From: Dryomyza anilis
Taxonomy: Eukaryota > Arthropoda > Insecta > Diptera > Dryomyzidae
Assembly: GCA_951804985.1 (NCBI GenBank)
Contig: OX638134.1
Coordinates: 78,843,679 to 78,907,678, forward strand
Direction of reading: 5' to 3'
Length of the DNA stretch: 64,000 nucleotides
Part shown: one piece after another, positions 23,382 through 34,035 of the stretch
How the letters are laid out: every line of letters starts with the position of its first letter
How positions within the stretch are numbered: the first letter of the stretch is position 1
Translations under genes and position numbers: made by a program
Notes under the pieces: generated by a model
Databases searched by the model: none
Told to the model about the DNA's origin: nothing
The model's input: the letters and a program-made list of their open reading frames with translations, nothing else

Positions 23382-23611
23382 ATGGTCAATCGTGCTGGTC
23401 CTGGCAATCGCATTAACAACAATCGTCGTGCTGGTCCCGGAGGTTTCCAAAATCGTGGTCCTGCTGGTGCCAAACCAGCACCACAAAAGCAAGGCGCTGG
23501 CGGCATTCGCAAGCAGAATGCCTTTGATCGTGCAAAGAAACTTTTGGCTAAAAATAATGCCACCAATAAAAAGAAGGATAATAACGCTACTGGCGATAAG
23601 AAAAACGAGAG
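23382..23611 (+). CDS. CIZ1-like protein, RG/K-rich exon
   Basis: The acceptor is the AAAG at 23378-23381, which has a weak pyrimidine tract, and the donor is GTAAGA at 23612 (phase 2). The exon encodes MVNRAGPGNRINNNRRAGPG, then GFQNRGPAGAKPAPQKQGAG and a Lys-rich tail (FDRAKKLLAKNN). It joins the phase 0 end of the Gly/Asn-rich exon in frame (GGP then MVNRAGP). AG plus C restores Ser at the next junction. Composition is far from the surrounding AT-rich DNA. The Met at 23382 could also serve as a start in an alternative transcript. The RG-rich and Lys-rich blocks suggest nucleic-acid binding and nuclear localisation. Confidence 0.78.
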
Positions 23612-25706
23612 GTAAGAAAGTACAAAAACGCAAAAACAAAAAATACCAACAACCTACTATTTTCAATAAGTATCTATTTTATTTTGTTGTTCTCAAAACC
23701 AAAATCAACAAAATATTTTTATAAAATATATTTTTATATATATATAGGTATTATATAATATGATGATGCGACGACGTTTTAATAGAAATTTTCAAATTTC
23801 GTACTCTCTTCAACATGATTTTTTTTTTTTCGAAATACTTGTGTGTGTATGTTTTTTTTACATTATTTTCTTTTTATTAAAATACATTTGCAAATATTAC
23901 ATTTTATAATCCATGCGTTAATATCTAAAAAATATCTAAAGTATAGCAATAACATTTTTTAGTGTCACAGCGTAAATAAAAATAGAAGAGACGACAAGAT
24001 CGCGATTTTGAGTTTTTGCGTTGGCAACATATTAAAGGGATTGTGATTATATTCTATGTTCAAAACATTCAATTAAAATAATAATGAATATGGCCACTAG
24101 TTAAAATTGTTTCAAAGTCATTACATTTACTATATTATTAAATTATTAACTAAATTCAAATATATTTTAATTGCACTAGATATAGGTTGCCAACGTTAAA
24201 GCGCCTCAAAGTAACAACATCGAAACATGCAGCACCACCGCGCGCCTTAATTACAATGTTTTTCTTTTAGTTTTTGTTATATTTTCTTTATTTTTATGTA
24301 TGTATCTTAAGCGCAGGTGACTTTTATTATTTACATTTTTTTTGTTTCTTTCGTTTTCATTTTAAAATGCATTTTGTTTTCTTTAGCTCGAAATAATGTT
24401 TTCAAATGTTTGTTATATTGCATATTTGTGTAGTCTTTTAAAGGGCATTTATACATAATACACCATAAAAAATAATTCTCAAGTGTAATTCAGAAATGGA
24501 CAAGTTTTATTCAGAAAAAATAATTCAAGTTCTAAATGAAATACGAAAATTCCATTAGAAATACAAAAGCATACCATTTAAATTTCCATTTGGAAGCTAG
24601 AAAAGCCGCTGTGAAATTCATTAAAGTGTTTTAAAAGGCATATATCAAATGAGCCTTTTCAATAAACAAAATATTATGTACAGTTTTAACAAATAATCGA
24701 CTTTTTGACAAGTCTTCTATATTAATTTATGTCAAAAGTCGACTACTATTTTAAGTTGGACATTACTTTTTGATGATTGGTAACGCACTATATTTATACG
24801 ACATAATAATTTAACTACTCGATGCGGAAAAGGTATTTTATTAAGGTAAAATTTATTAATAAATAATGGTTCAAAAAAATCTTTTTGTTATTAATGTTTA
24901 TCACACTGTTCAAAACTCGTAACAAATCGTAATTCAGGAAGAAACAATTTATATTCATAAAATGCTATTAATTATTTATAAACCTACCAAATAAAATTTT
25001 GTAAATTCCATTTGAAATTTTCAAAAAATATGTGTATTAAAAAACCATTAGAAATTCAAAAATATCAAATTGAATTGAAAATTTTATGCTAAAAAAAGTC
25101 ATATACAAAGGACATTTTCGACTTATGGCCATTTTCATCATCTTCGGTTTATCACTAACTGCCACTTGAACTTAGAGTTACCCATAGAATATATGAAATT
25201 AAAACACTTAACTGTACGGTCCTAACTGTACTTAACGGTCATTAATAAGTTAAAAACTATTTTGGTAGGTATTTTATTGTATGCCTTTTCAATGCAAAAT
25301 CCTATATATTAAATATAAAAATACTTGTATTATATGTTTTTCACGCATTGTTCAAAACTCTTGACAATTCGTGTTTTGAAAGAAGAATACAAAATATACA
25401 TTTACTATTTTCATGTGTTATTCATAAATTAACTACCCAAGAAACATTTATACGGAGCCTACGACACACACGGAATCACAATACCGTCATTGACGGCATG
25501 TTTACGGAACATTGAGCAAGTATCCGTCGTAGTATATACGACTACGCACCGTTAACGTACCGTCAAATCGGACGATTTTAGAACGAACCGTTAGACTTCC
25601 GTTTTGCTCCGAATTTTTAAATAACTCCATAAGATTGCCGTTTTGTTGTAGTCGTTTACGGTACCGTTGAAACGGAGTACTTCGCAAATTTTCCGTTTAT
25701 ACCCCA

Positions 25707-25861
25707 GACAAAATTTTTGGCAGGGTCGAGGCAGTTTAGAAACATTTAAATCTGCCATAAAAATTCCACAAAAACTTCCAACCTGCTATACACTTTCCAA
25801 AATATTCTATATATCTGTGCGTTTGCCGGAAATATTCCAGAAAAATGCCAAAAATTTTGTC
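25707..25861. repeat. 155-bp element with perfect 16-bp inverted ends
   Basis: GACAAAATTTTTGGCA at 25707-25722 and TGCCAAAAATTTTGTC at 25846-25861 are exact reverse complements. It is nested inside the larger 25435-27055 element, immediately left of the long foldback. Confidence 0.7.
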
Positions 25862-25884
25862 TCGGATACTCCAACTCAACGGCA

Positions 25885-26148
25885 CGCTACAAATGTAGAG
25901 CGACAGGGACAGCAAACGACGCCATATTTCTTGCCGCTCTTTTGACATTTCTCTTCAGTAAGGTTTCCCATTTCATGATGAAAAGTTATACGAATTCGAA
26001 TTTCGGTAGTAAATTTTAATAATTTCGACGCGTTGGCTCGTATATCTTTCCATCATGAAATAGCGCAAACCTTACTGAAAAGAAATGTCAAAAGAGAGGC
26101 AAGAAATATGGCGTCGTTTGCTGTCCCTGTCGCTCTACTTTTGTATCG
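25885..26148. repeat. Long foldback, about 97-base arms with 70-base loop
   Basis: The left arm 25885-25980 (CGCTACAAATGTAGAGCGAC ... CATTTCATGATG) and right arm 26051-26148 (CATCATGAAATAGCGCAAAC ... CTACTTTTGTATCG) are reverse complements apart from a handful of differences. The arms are GC-richer than the surroundings. The two arms translate to the same 16-residue tail on opposite strands, which confirms the symmetry. Confidence 0.88.
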
Positions 26149-27242
26149 TCCATGTTGAAAAACCCTTTACATTTAAATTCATGTGACTTTGTGAACATGA
26201 ACAATAAGCTCGGAGAATCGCAGTTGGTGAATGCATCTCCTGAAGACCAAACAAGATAAGTGCATAAAATATAAATAAAATACATTTGCAGTCCCATATT
26301 TTGCGAATCTATGATGGCTTTAAACGATTTTCAGTTCATGAAGGACTAAATCAAAGTGCTCTGAAAATGCGATATAAAGTTTACGGATAATGTGCGATGC
26401 AAAATTGTCTTGGCTTTTTGGCTAATAAAACCTCCATCACCAAACATTGCAGACTCATTCAAGCCATACTGCAATCCAGTTAAAGTGATATATCTTTTTT
26501 TTTTAATTAATTATTGTTTTGGTTTCTGATGACAAGAAATCGATGCTGGAAATACCATATGGAATTTCAATAGATTACAACATTATAAACACCAATTATG
26601 TTGTTTTGTTTAGTAAAATTGTATATTTCATGTACAATTTTATTCATAATAAGTTTGTTTCTTGTTAAATAAAAATAAGCAAAAGGTCATTTTGTATACT
26701 ATTGTATGGTATGAAAACGGTGCTTTCAATATATTCACACCGTTTTTCACACAGACCTACGGTACGTTAACGTAATATCAACGGATTCACTCCGTATTTC
26801 ATCCAGTATGACGGTCCTTTAACGTAACTTCGAAATGTACTCCCGACGGATTCACTTCGTAGTTCATCCAGTATGACAGTCCGTTAACGTACCGTCGAAA
26901 CGTACTCTCAACGGAATCGAAATCCGTTTCGATGTTGCTCTTTATCCGTTCACTGGACCGTTTTCGTATCCAGAGAAGGGAACGTTTACGGAATCGTATT
27001 CAATATTGCTGTTACGTATACGAAACCGTTAACCGGACCGTTTTGTTTCTTGGGTATTTATATTCAGAAAATAAAAATTAAAACACATCAAACTGAACGA
27101 TGAGAGATGTATTTTCTTGACAAGAAAAGAACTCTTGAGGAATACTCAACTTAATAGCAAAGCATTTTGAGTTTTATATCGCATAAAAACAAAATTATCA
27201 TTATTAGATCGAATATATAAATGATCGTCAAATGTTTTTTTT

Positions 27243-27938
27243 TATACCCTACACTAAAAGTGAAATGGTATATTCAGTTTGGTACGCCGTTTGTTACACC
27301 CAGAAGGAAGCATCTCCGGTAAGGAAAAGTATATATATTCTTGATCAGCATGACCTCCTGAGTCGGCGATGTCCGTCTGTTCGACTGTCTGTTGAAATCA
27401 CTACTACTTAAACAATTGAAAAGTTAGATAAATCAAACTCATAATGTAAATTTTTTATATTTCTACGCTGTATGTGCGAAAAAATTGGCGAGATCGGTCC
27501 ATTGTCAGATCACAGGACCATTTATATTCAAATACCTCATACTAAATTTACATCTACAGATCAATTTTACTGTATACGTGCTTATGTAAACTTTTTTGGT
27601 CAAATATATATTGAAATCATGCTCAAATACATGGAAATAATGTTTTCCGCCGATACGACTTGTGGGTCCCATAAAAAAAAATCGAAATTCGGTACACCTA
27701 CCCATTTGTAAATATATGGGTATCAAATGAATGGAATTTCTTCAGCGATTGAAAGTTTGTAGTTATTTTCAGGATTCGTATACACTGATGACCTATATAC
27801 CACTTTGAAAGGTAACCACACATATGTGTAGGGTATTTATAGTCGGCTTAGACCGATTATAATTTTGATAATCCTAACTATCATATAATAACACCAAATT
27901 TAAAATTTCCCATGTGATCTAACCTTCCCAACTGGTTT
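27243..27938 (+). mobile_element. DINE-1/INE-1-like element (copy A)
   Basis: It begins TATACCCTACAC. It carries the recognisable INE-1 core CAGAAGGAAGCATCTCCGG, AAGTATATATATTCTTGATC, GAGTCGGCGATGTCCGTCTG. It then has the palindrome ATAGTCGGCTTAGACCGATT and ends near AACCTTCCCAACTGGTT. DINE-1/INE-1 elements are non-autonomous Helitron-related repeats common in flies. Assignment is by recognition of the core and not checked. Confidence 0.75.
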
Positions 27939-28106
27939 TTTTTTTAGTAAACACCATTCACAACAATTCAATTAAAATTTAGAAGTTGCTTTTGAAGTTT
28001 AAAAAATGACATGAAAACTACATTTAAAATCCAAATTACAGCATATAAAATTCAATTTATATTTCAAATTGAGAATATATTGTTTAAAATTTACATTTAC
28101 CACCAA

Positions 28107-28397
28107 ATCATGTATCTTTTTATTTTCGTGTGACTACAATTCATTTCCAGTCCCCTTCGTCTAAAATTTGTATAACGTATTTCAAACGTTTCGCTCTTTG
28201 AATCGAACGTTTGTTCAAAATTTTTGTTTTGCTAACTATTTTTCATAAACATTTATATGCTGGCCACAAAAAAACTCTCAAAACGAGCGCACTCAACGTT
28301 TCGTTTGATACATGAATCAAAAATTGTAGTCACACGATATTCAACCGATATTCAAATGAATTGTAGCCGATATCATTGTCACCAGGAAATACATGAT
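28107..28397. repeat. Foldback element, ATCATGTAT ends (copy 2)
   Basis: Same family as 10306-10552. Here the secondary inverted block is clearer: GTGTGACTACAAT near 28130 and ATTGTAGTCACACGATATTC near 28323. It ends GGAAATACATGAT. Confidence 0.65.
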
Positions 28398-28691
28398 CGA
28401 CACGTTAATGTTCAAAACAAGTCGTCAATTAAAGTAATATTTTCCATTTCAAATTGAATAAATTTTATAATTCTCTGAACTTCATTGGAATAAATGCATT
28501 GCATTATACATATCTTCTTAATAATATATAGATACCTTAAATTACAATAGGTATTTTTAAATTCAAATAAAATTACTTGGAATCCTTTTCCATAGGTTGT
28601 TCTAAATATTACACAAAACTTAACTTGTTCTTTTTTAAATTGTCTTCGTTTTACTGTTAAGAAAACCATTTTTTCATATTTATATCAGCAG

Positions 28692-28816
28692 CAAGTTTCT
28701 GTAAATCAAGCGATAAAATTGTCGACTTCTGTGACGTCAAACGAGAAATGAAAATTGCGTCATTTTGACGTCAAATCGACAATATGAGTCGACCACTTTC
28801 ATCGACAAAATTACAG
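28692..28816. repeat. Small palindromic element with GTTTCTGTAA ends
   Basis: GTTTCTGTAA and its complement TTACAGAAAC bound about 125 bases. The interior has matching GATAAAATTGTCGAC and GTCGACCACTTTCATCGA blocks and two GACGTCAAA motifs. Confidence 0.55.
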
Positions 28817-30935
28817 AAACCACCAACAGATTCTCTGATACTTTTTCGAAAGAAATACCTAGTTTAGATCATGTTCATCTTTTTTTCGTGACATTCTATT
28901 TAATTTTAGTGAAAAAATTAATAAAAGGTGTTTTGCATGTTCTCCTCCTTTTCTTATATTAAAAATACAATGTGTCCTTTTTTGTAAATGTACTGTTGCT
29001 AATCCTTGGGTATGCTTTAAACATTTTCAATTTGGTATTTTCTGAAATTCTAATGAAATTTTTGAATTTTGTTCGTTTTTTTTTAATTTTAAATCTAAAT
29101 TTAAATTGTATTGTAAATTTCAAAGTGATTTTTTGGATTTTCATTTGTTCTGAATTTCAAATAGAGTTTCTCTATTGATTATGAGTATATATGAAATTAC
29201 ATAATATACTTCTAAAATATCATTAGGACTTTAGGATTAAAACAATATGTTTACTAAAAAAAAGCGTTCATTATAAATTTAGACATGAGTTAAAAATTAT
29301 AACCTGTTTAAAAATCAATTAATTAAACTATGCAATATAACAAAATTTGAAAATATTGATGTATGCTCTGAATAAACTCCTCCTCATCCATCCAAACCAC
29401 ATAATATTTTAACTCTCTCTTTTTTAATATTTGAACTTTTCAACTGTTTGCCATTTCCTGCATTTTCTTTTCTTGCCATAATTTCCGTTAAATATCCCCT
29501 AACTTACTGATAGAACCTAAATATATTAATTCAGCATTTCCGTTGAGAATGGGAGATATTTTAAAATTCCAACTAAAAAATAAAAGAAAATCATTTTACT
29601 GTATCCCTTTATAGTATCAAATGCTTTGTGCTCTACAATTTAATTTCTATCACTTAAAGTTTTTTATGCATTATTTAAAAACCAAATTATAGCATTCCTA
29701 TTCTCAACATAATTTTCTTATAATACCCATATTTTGTGTATTATCAATAATCGAAACATTTTTTTAAATTTTATAATTAACGTCATATTTTAGACCTAAT
29801 TCCCATGCAATATTAATAAATAATTACACCGTCTACTTGGTGTATTTATCTCAAATTCCATAGGACATGTACAATACAATTCTAGGACGACAATATATAA
29901 TTTATTTTCTTAAGAGTCAATTCACTTGAACCCCCTCATAATTGTCCTTTTTCGAATCGAAATTCTAACACGTAAAATTATATTTTTTGGGTTTTTCCGA
30001 TCATGCTTTATATAATTGTATAAAATTTGTCCATGTTATTTGTAATTTTCATTAAATACAAATTATAATTCTATTCGGTCATTGAATAATATAAATAAAT
30101 GTTCTTCAACTCGACCATATTTTTATTTGTAATATTCAAAGAATTCAACTAAAAGAAATGCATCGTTTTTCTGTTCTTTAAATCTACGCTTTAAATGCAT
30201 GTCCTAAATATGTCTTTATCCCTTTTAAAATTGCTTTTTCAATATTCTATTTTACAAAATAATAGTACCGAATTTAAAAATTTTGCACCACCATTACAAT
30301 TAATTTCCGAAACCTTTTTGAATTAATTGTTTTAACAAATGTTTCTTTCTTCTTAAAAAAATCTCTCTTGGAATTGAAACATGACAATAATAAAACATAA
30401 AAAATGGTTTTATCACCGCTTATTTTTGAATCGGTCTGAATTACAGATCACTTGCAGTTGCAATCCTGCTAGAAAGACTTTTTCCATTAAAAAGGCATTT
30501 CTACTTAAAAATTCTCTCAAAGAACTGAACTTTAATAAATTACATAAATGATTTTAATTCCTAAATATGCATGCATGCATTTGCTGTTGAATTTTTCACA
30601 TCTGTCTGTTAGTTTTGGTGCTCCTGAGCAGACAGACTTTTTGATTTTAATTTATCTCTATTTCAAAATTACGTGATAAAACTAAAGTTGGTTCTATTCG
30701 ATAAAAATGATATCAAATATCGTGTTTTTTTTTTTTAATTTAGCATAATTTCAGTGTCACATTTGATCTACAGACCAATTATGGTCTGTTTTTACTTCAA
30801 AATTCATTGAAATAAAATGTTTCCGTAACGGTTTTAACTTTTTCTAATACAATTTCATTCCTTGACCCATACAGCCTCCCTTATTTAATCAATTTACTTG
30901 AATTTCGATTTCATATTTTCTCTATTTTCCGTTTT

Positions 30936-31703
30936 TATACCCTACACCTATGAGGTACAGGGTATATTAACTTTGTGCATATATTGTAACGCCCCTTAGG
31001 AGGCGTGTCCGGTATGGAAAAGTATATATATTCTTGATCAGCATCACTACCCGAGTCCGTTTAGCCATGTCCGTCTGTCTGTCTGTCCGTCTTGCTGTCT
31101 TGCTGTCCGAATACAGAATAACTTGAGAAATACTGATCGGAATGCGATGAAATTTCGTCTCAATATATTTTAGCCAAAAGTAGGAACTGAGTTTGAAAAT
31201 GAGCCAAATCGGTCAACGGACACGCCCACCTCCCATACAAGTCACTTTTATATAACTCTTTCGGAACTAATAACTCGAAAAGTATTCAAGGTATAGTTAT
31301 AAAATTTAAAAGGTATTGTTAGAATTCACCTAAAAATATGTGGTCCAAAAATGGGCGTGATCCGCCCACTTTTTTTTTTCATTATTTCCCGGGTTTTCAT
31401 AGTGGAAATTTATTCCGTAAATTATTAAAATCAAATCTATGAAATATTAGCCTTTCAAAATTTTAAATATAGGCGTGGTCCGCCCAATTATATTTTTCAA
31501 ATTTTTTTTTTAGTTTTTTATACTTTATATACATTTTTTAAATTGCGGGGATATAAGACGTAAATTTCTGATATATGAATAATATTCTGAGGGTTCATAT
31601 TCCCACCAAAGGTGTAGGGTATTCCATAGTCGGGCCCGACCGACTATAAAAATCCGCCACATGTGACCGAACTTACCCATGTGACCTAACTTTCCCAACT
31701 CGT
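30936..31703 (+). mobile_element. DINE-1/INE-1-like element (copy D, divergent subfamily)
   Basis: It begins TATACCCTACACCTATGAGG. It has AAGTATATATATTCTTGATC, a GTCCGTCTGTCTGTCTG run, repeated GGGCGTG(G/A)TCCGCCCA motifs typical of INE-1, and the palindrome AGTCGGGCCCGACCGACTAT. It ends CTAACTTTCCCAACTCG. Confidence 0.78.
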
Positions 31704-32233
31704 TACTTTTTAAAATTCATTCAAAGCATTTCTACTTAAAAAATGAGTCCATCTAGTTCGTAGCAAATAATTTGAATACCGAGGTAATAAATTTGACTAA
31801 TTTCCCTTTTTAACTTAAAATTAACTGTGCGATACATATAGAATTGAAACATATTAATATTTGCATTACCGGTACTTTCATTTTAACTAATTTCTATTAC
31901 AGTTTCGTTCTCATGGCCCACAACAGTTTCGTTCCCTATATTCTGTTTACATTTTATAAAAATCACTTAAAACCTTTTCAATTTTCCATTGCAGTTATAA
32001 TTACATTTTATTCCTCACCTTAATTCACATTTCCTAATCTCGTTCACCATAATTATATCCTACAGTACTCAATAATCTTCCATTTGCCATGTTCCCAACA
32101 TTCTTTTACAGCGTCATCATCGTATCAACTACTACTAGCTGATTGTTGCTTATGCACTTTCGTTACTAATTGAATTTTCTATTCTTTCATTTTTTTTCCA
32201 ACCAACCAACCAATCCACCAACCAACCCAACAG

Positions 32234-33785
32234 CAGCACCAGTGCCAGCAAGGAGTCACCCTATGCCAGCGTACCCAACGACATGTTCTACTGTCACCTG
32301 TGTAAGAAGCATATGTGGGACGCCAACTCGTTCGAGAATCATATTAAGGGACGCACGCATCTGATGATGCGCGAGGGCATCGAGGAGAGCTATCGCCTCA
32401 AGGCCAACATGATTCGTCAGGAGGCCAAGATTGCCGAGCAGCTCAAGTCGATTGAATTGGATCGTTTGAAGCGCATGGGCAAATCTAAGCAACGTCAGCT
32501 GGAATATTGCACAATGTGCGATCTGAATTTCCATGGACATTTGTCGGCGCATCGTAAATCCGATGGACATTTGCAGCTCAAGAAATTCTTGCATCCCAAG
32601 TGTGTTGAGTGCAACAAGGAGTTTGCCACACGCATTGATTTCGATTCGCATTTACTGTCGGCAGAGCATTTGAAGAAGGCAGCTGAGAAGAATACCAAGG
32701 TGGGCGAACGCAAACGCAACACCTTGACCATTCTCACCGAGGAGGAAGAGTTGAAGGATGTGCGTCCACCCCAGAAGAAGAAGAAGAAGCCCGTCAAGAA
32801 GGCCGATGGCACTGCTGCCGATGATGCGGGCGTCAAGAAAGAAGCCGGCGAAGATGGCGATGATGCCGAAGCTGAAGGCGACGAAGCCGCCGATAAGAAA
32901 GAAGGCGAAGAGGGCGCCGCCGATGAAACCAAGGAGGGCGATGAGCTCAACGAGACACAAGAGGACGAAGAGGTGGCGTTGCCCGTCGATGGCGAAGATT
33001 GCATTATCGACTATGCCGATGGTGATGACATCCCCACGGAGGTAGACACACGTTTGCCCAAGTACAACTGGACGCGTCCGGTCGGCGCTGGCCTCATTAC
33101 AAAGCTTGAGTGCTACGAGTGCTCGCTGTGCGGCAAGTTCTTCGATACCGAGAGCACTGTAGAAGTGCATTCGCGTACCGTGTCGCATCATCGCAATTTC
33201 TTGAAGTTCATCAACGAGAAGGCGAGCGACATGAAAATTGCGCAGAAGCGCGCCGCAGCCGCTCTGGAGGAGAGCGAGCGCAAGAAGCGTAAGATTGAGG
33301 AGGCCGAAGCTGCAGCAACCGGTGAGGCCGCTAGTGCCGATGTCAAGGAGGAAGAGACAGCCGCTGCCGATGAAGCCGGCGAAGGTAATGAAGAGCTCTA
33401 CGATCCGTCAGAGGCCACCGGCGATGATGAAGATGTTGAGATGGCCGAAAATGGCGAAGGCGAAGCTGCCGAAGAGGCCGAAGATGAAGCCATCGATGAG
33501 ACACAAGAGGAAAATGGTGCCGGCGATGAGGAGATGGAGGCTGAGGTCGAAGAGGAGGCAGAAGCCGAGCCTGAGCCAGAGCCCGAACCAGAGCCTGTCA
33601 AGGTGGAGCCAAAGCCAGCACCTGTCGCCAAGACACCAGCCAAACCGGCGGCGGCTGCAGCACCCACTACACCTGTCGCCAGCGTCGATGCCTCGCCAGC
33701 CAAGAAAGCAACGCCAGCAACACGCGCCACTCCAGCGAAGGGAACGCCGCGCGGACGTGGACGTGGTCGTTATAATCGCTACTAG
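32234..33785 (+). CDS. CIZ1-like zinc-finger protein, large terminal coding exon
   Basis: The stop is TAG at 33783-33785. Four matrin/U1-type C2H2 fingers are visible. Three have C-x2-C-x12-H-x5-H spacing (YCHLCKK..H..H near 32286, PKCVECNK..H..H near 32598, YECSLCGK..H..H near 33115). One has an x10 loop (EYCTMCDLNFHGHLSAHRK near 32505). The finger order and the KKKKKKP basic patch after finger 3 match the C-terminal half of vertebrate CIZ1, a nuclear-matrix replication/chromatin protein. Acidic Glu/Ala-rich regions flank finger 4. The tail ends in an EPEPEPEPEP run, a Pro/Ala-rich segment and RGRGRGRYNRY. The full spliced product is predicted at 733 aa (11+409+230+1552 nt). The exon opens upstream of the first visible Met (32283) at a CAGCAG tandem acceptor. 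The Drosophila counterpart I have in mind is CG8108, not verified. Confidence 0.88.
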
Positions 33786-34035
33786 ATGTGCAGCTAGATG
33801 CGAGAGAGACTGTGAGAATGACGCGAATATTTATATTCAGCAGATGATTTTTTTTTTAATATATGCATTAAAATATATTTATATCTCTTAAGTTGTAATT
33901 ATAATAATTAAAACTTAATAGCGCAGTGAATATTGAATGAATTCTTCAAATTTCTTACGCTAAATCAAAACAACAACAAAATACGATACAAAAGATTAGT
34001 AAAGAAAAGACAAAAAAAAGTTAAAATAAACTTTA
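33786..34035 (+). other. Probable 3' UTR of the CIZ1-like gene
   Basis: AT-rich sequence after the TAG. An AATAAA at 34025-34030 is a plausible polyadenylation signal. The end point is a guess. Confidence 0.4.

Larger units (their letters stand above)
25435..27055. mobile_element. 1.6-kb composite non-autonomous element, ACCCAAGAAACA ends
   Basis: The perfect 12-base terminal inverted repeat ACCCAAGAAACA is at 25435-25446 with its complement at 27044-27055. The subterminal 250-300 bases on each side are dense in complementary words (ACGGTACGTTAACG, CCGTTAACC, GGAATCCGT types). The interior carries two nested inverted-repeat structures (25707-25861 and 25885-26148). No transposase frame was found. 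Confidence 0.65.
23612..32233 (+). other. Large intron of the CIZ1-like gene
   Basis: About 8.6 kb. No exon was recognised. It contains the 25435-27055 composite element, DINE-1-like copies at 27243-27938 and 30936-31703, the ATCATGTAT foldback at 28107-28397 and a small palindromic element at 28692-28816. The stretch 29200-30900 is plain AT-rich DNA. The intron ends at a CAGCAG acceptor after a CCAACCAACC run. Confidence 0.7.

Noticed and set aside
32256..33730. Several antisense and alternative-frame ORFs within the zinc-finger exon
   Set aside because: Shadows of the GC-rich, acidic/basic-repeat coding strand.
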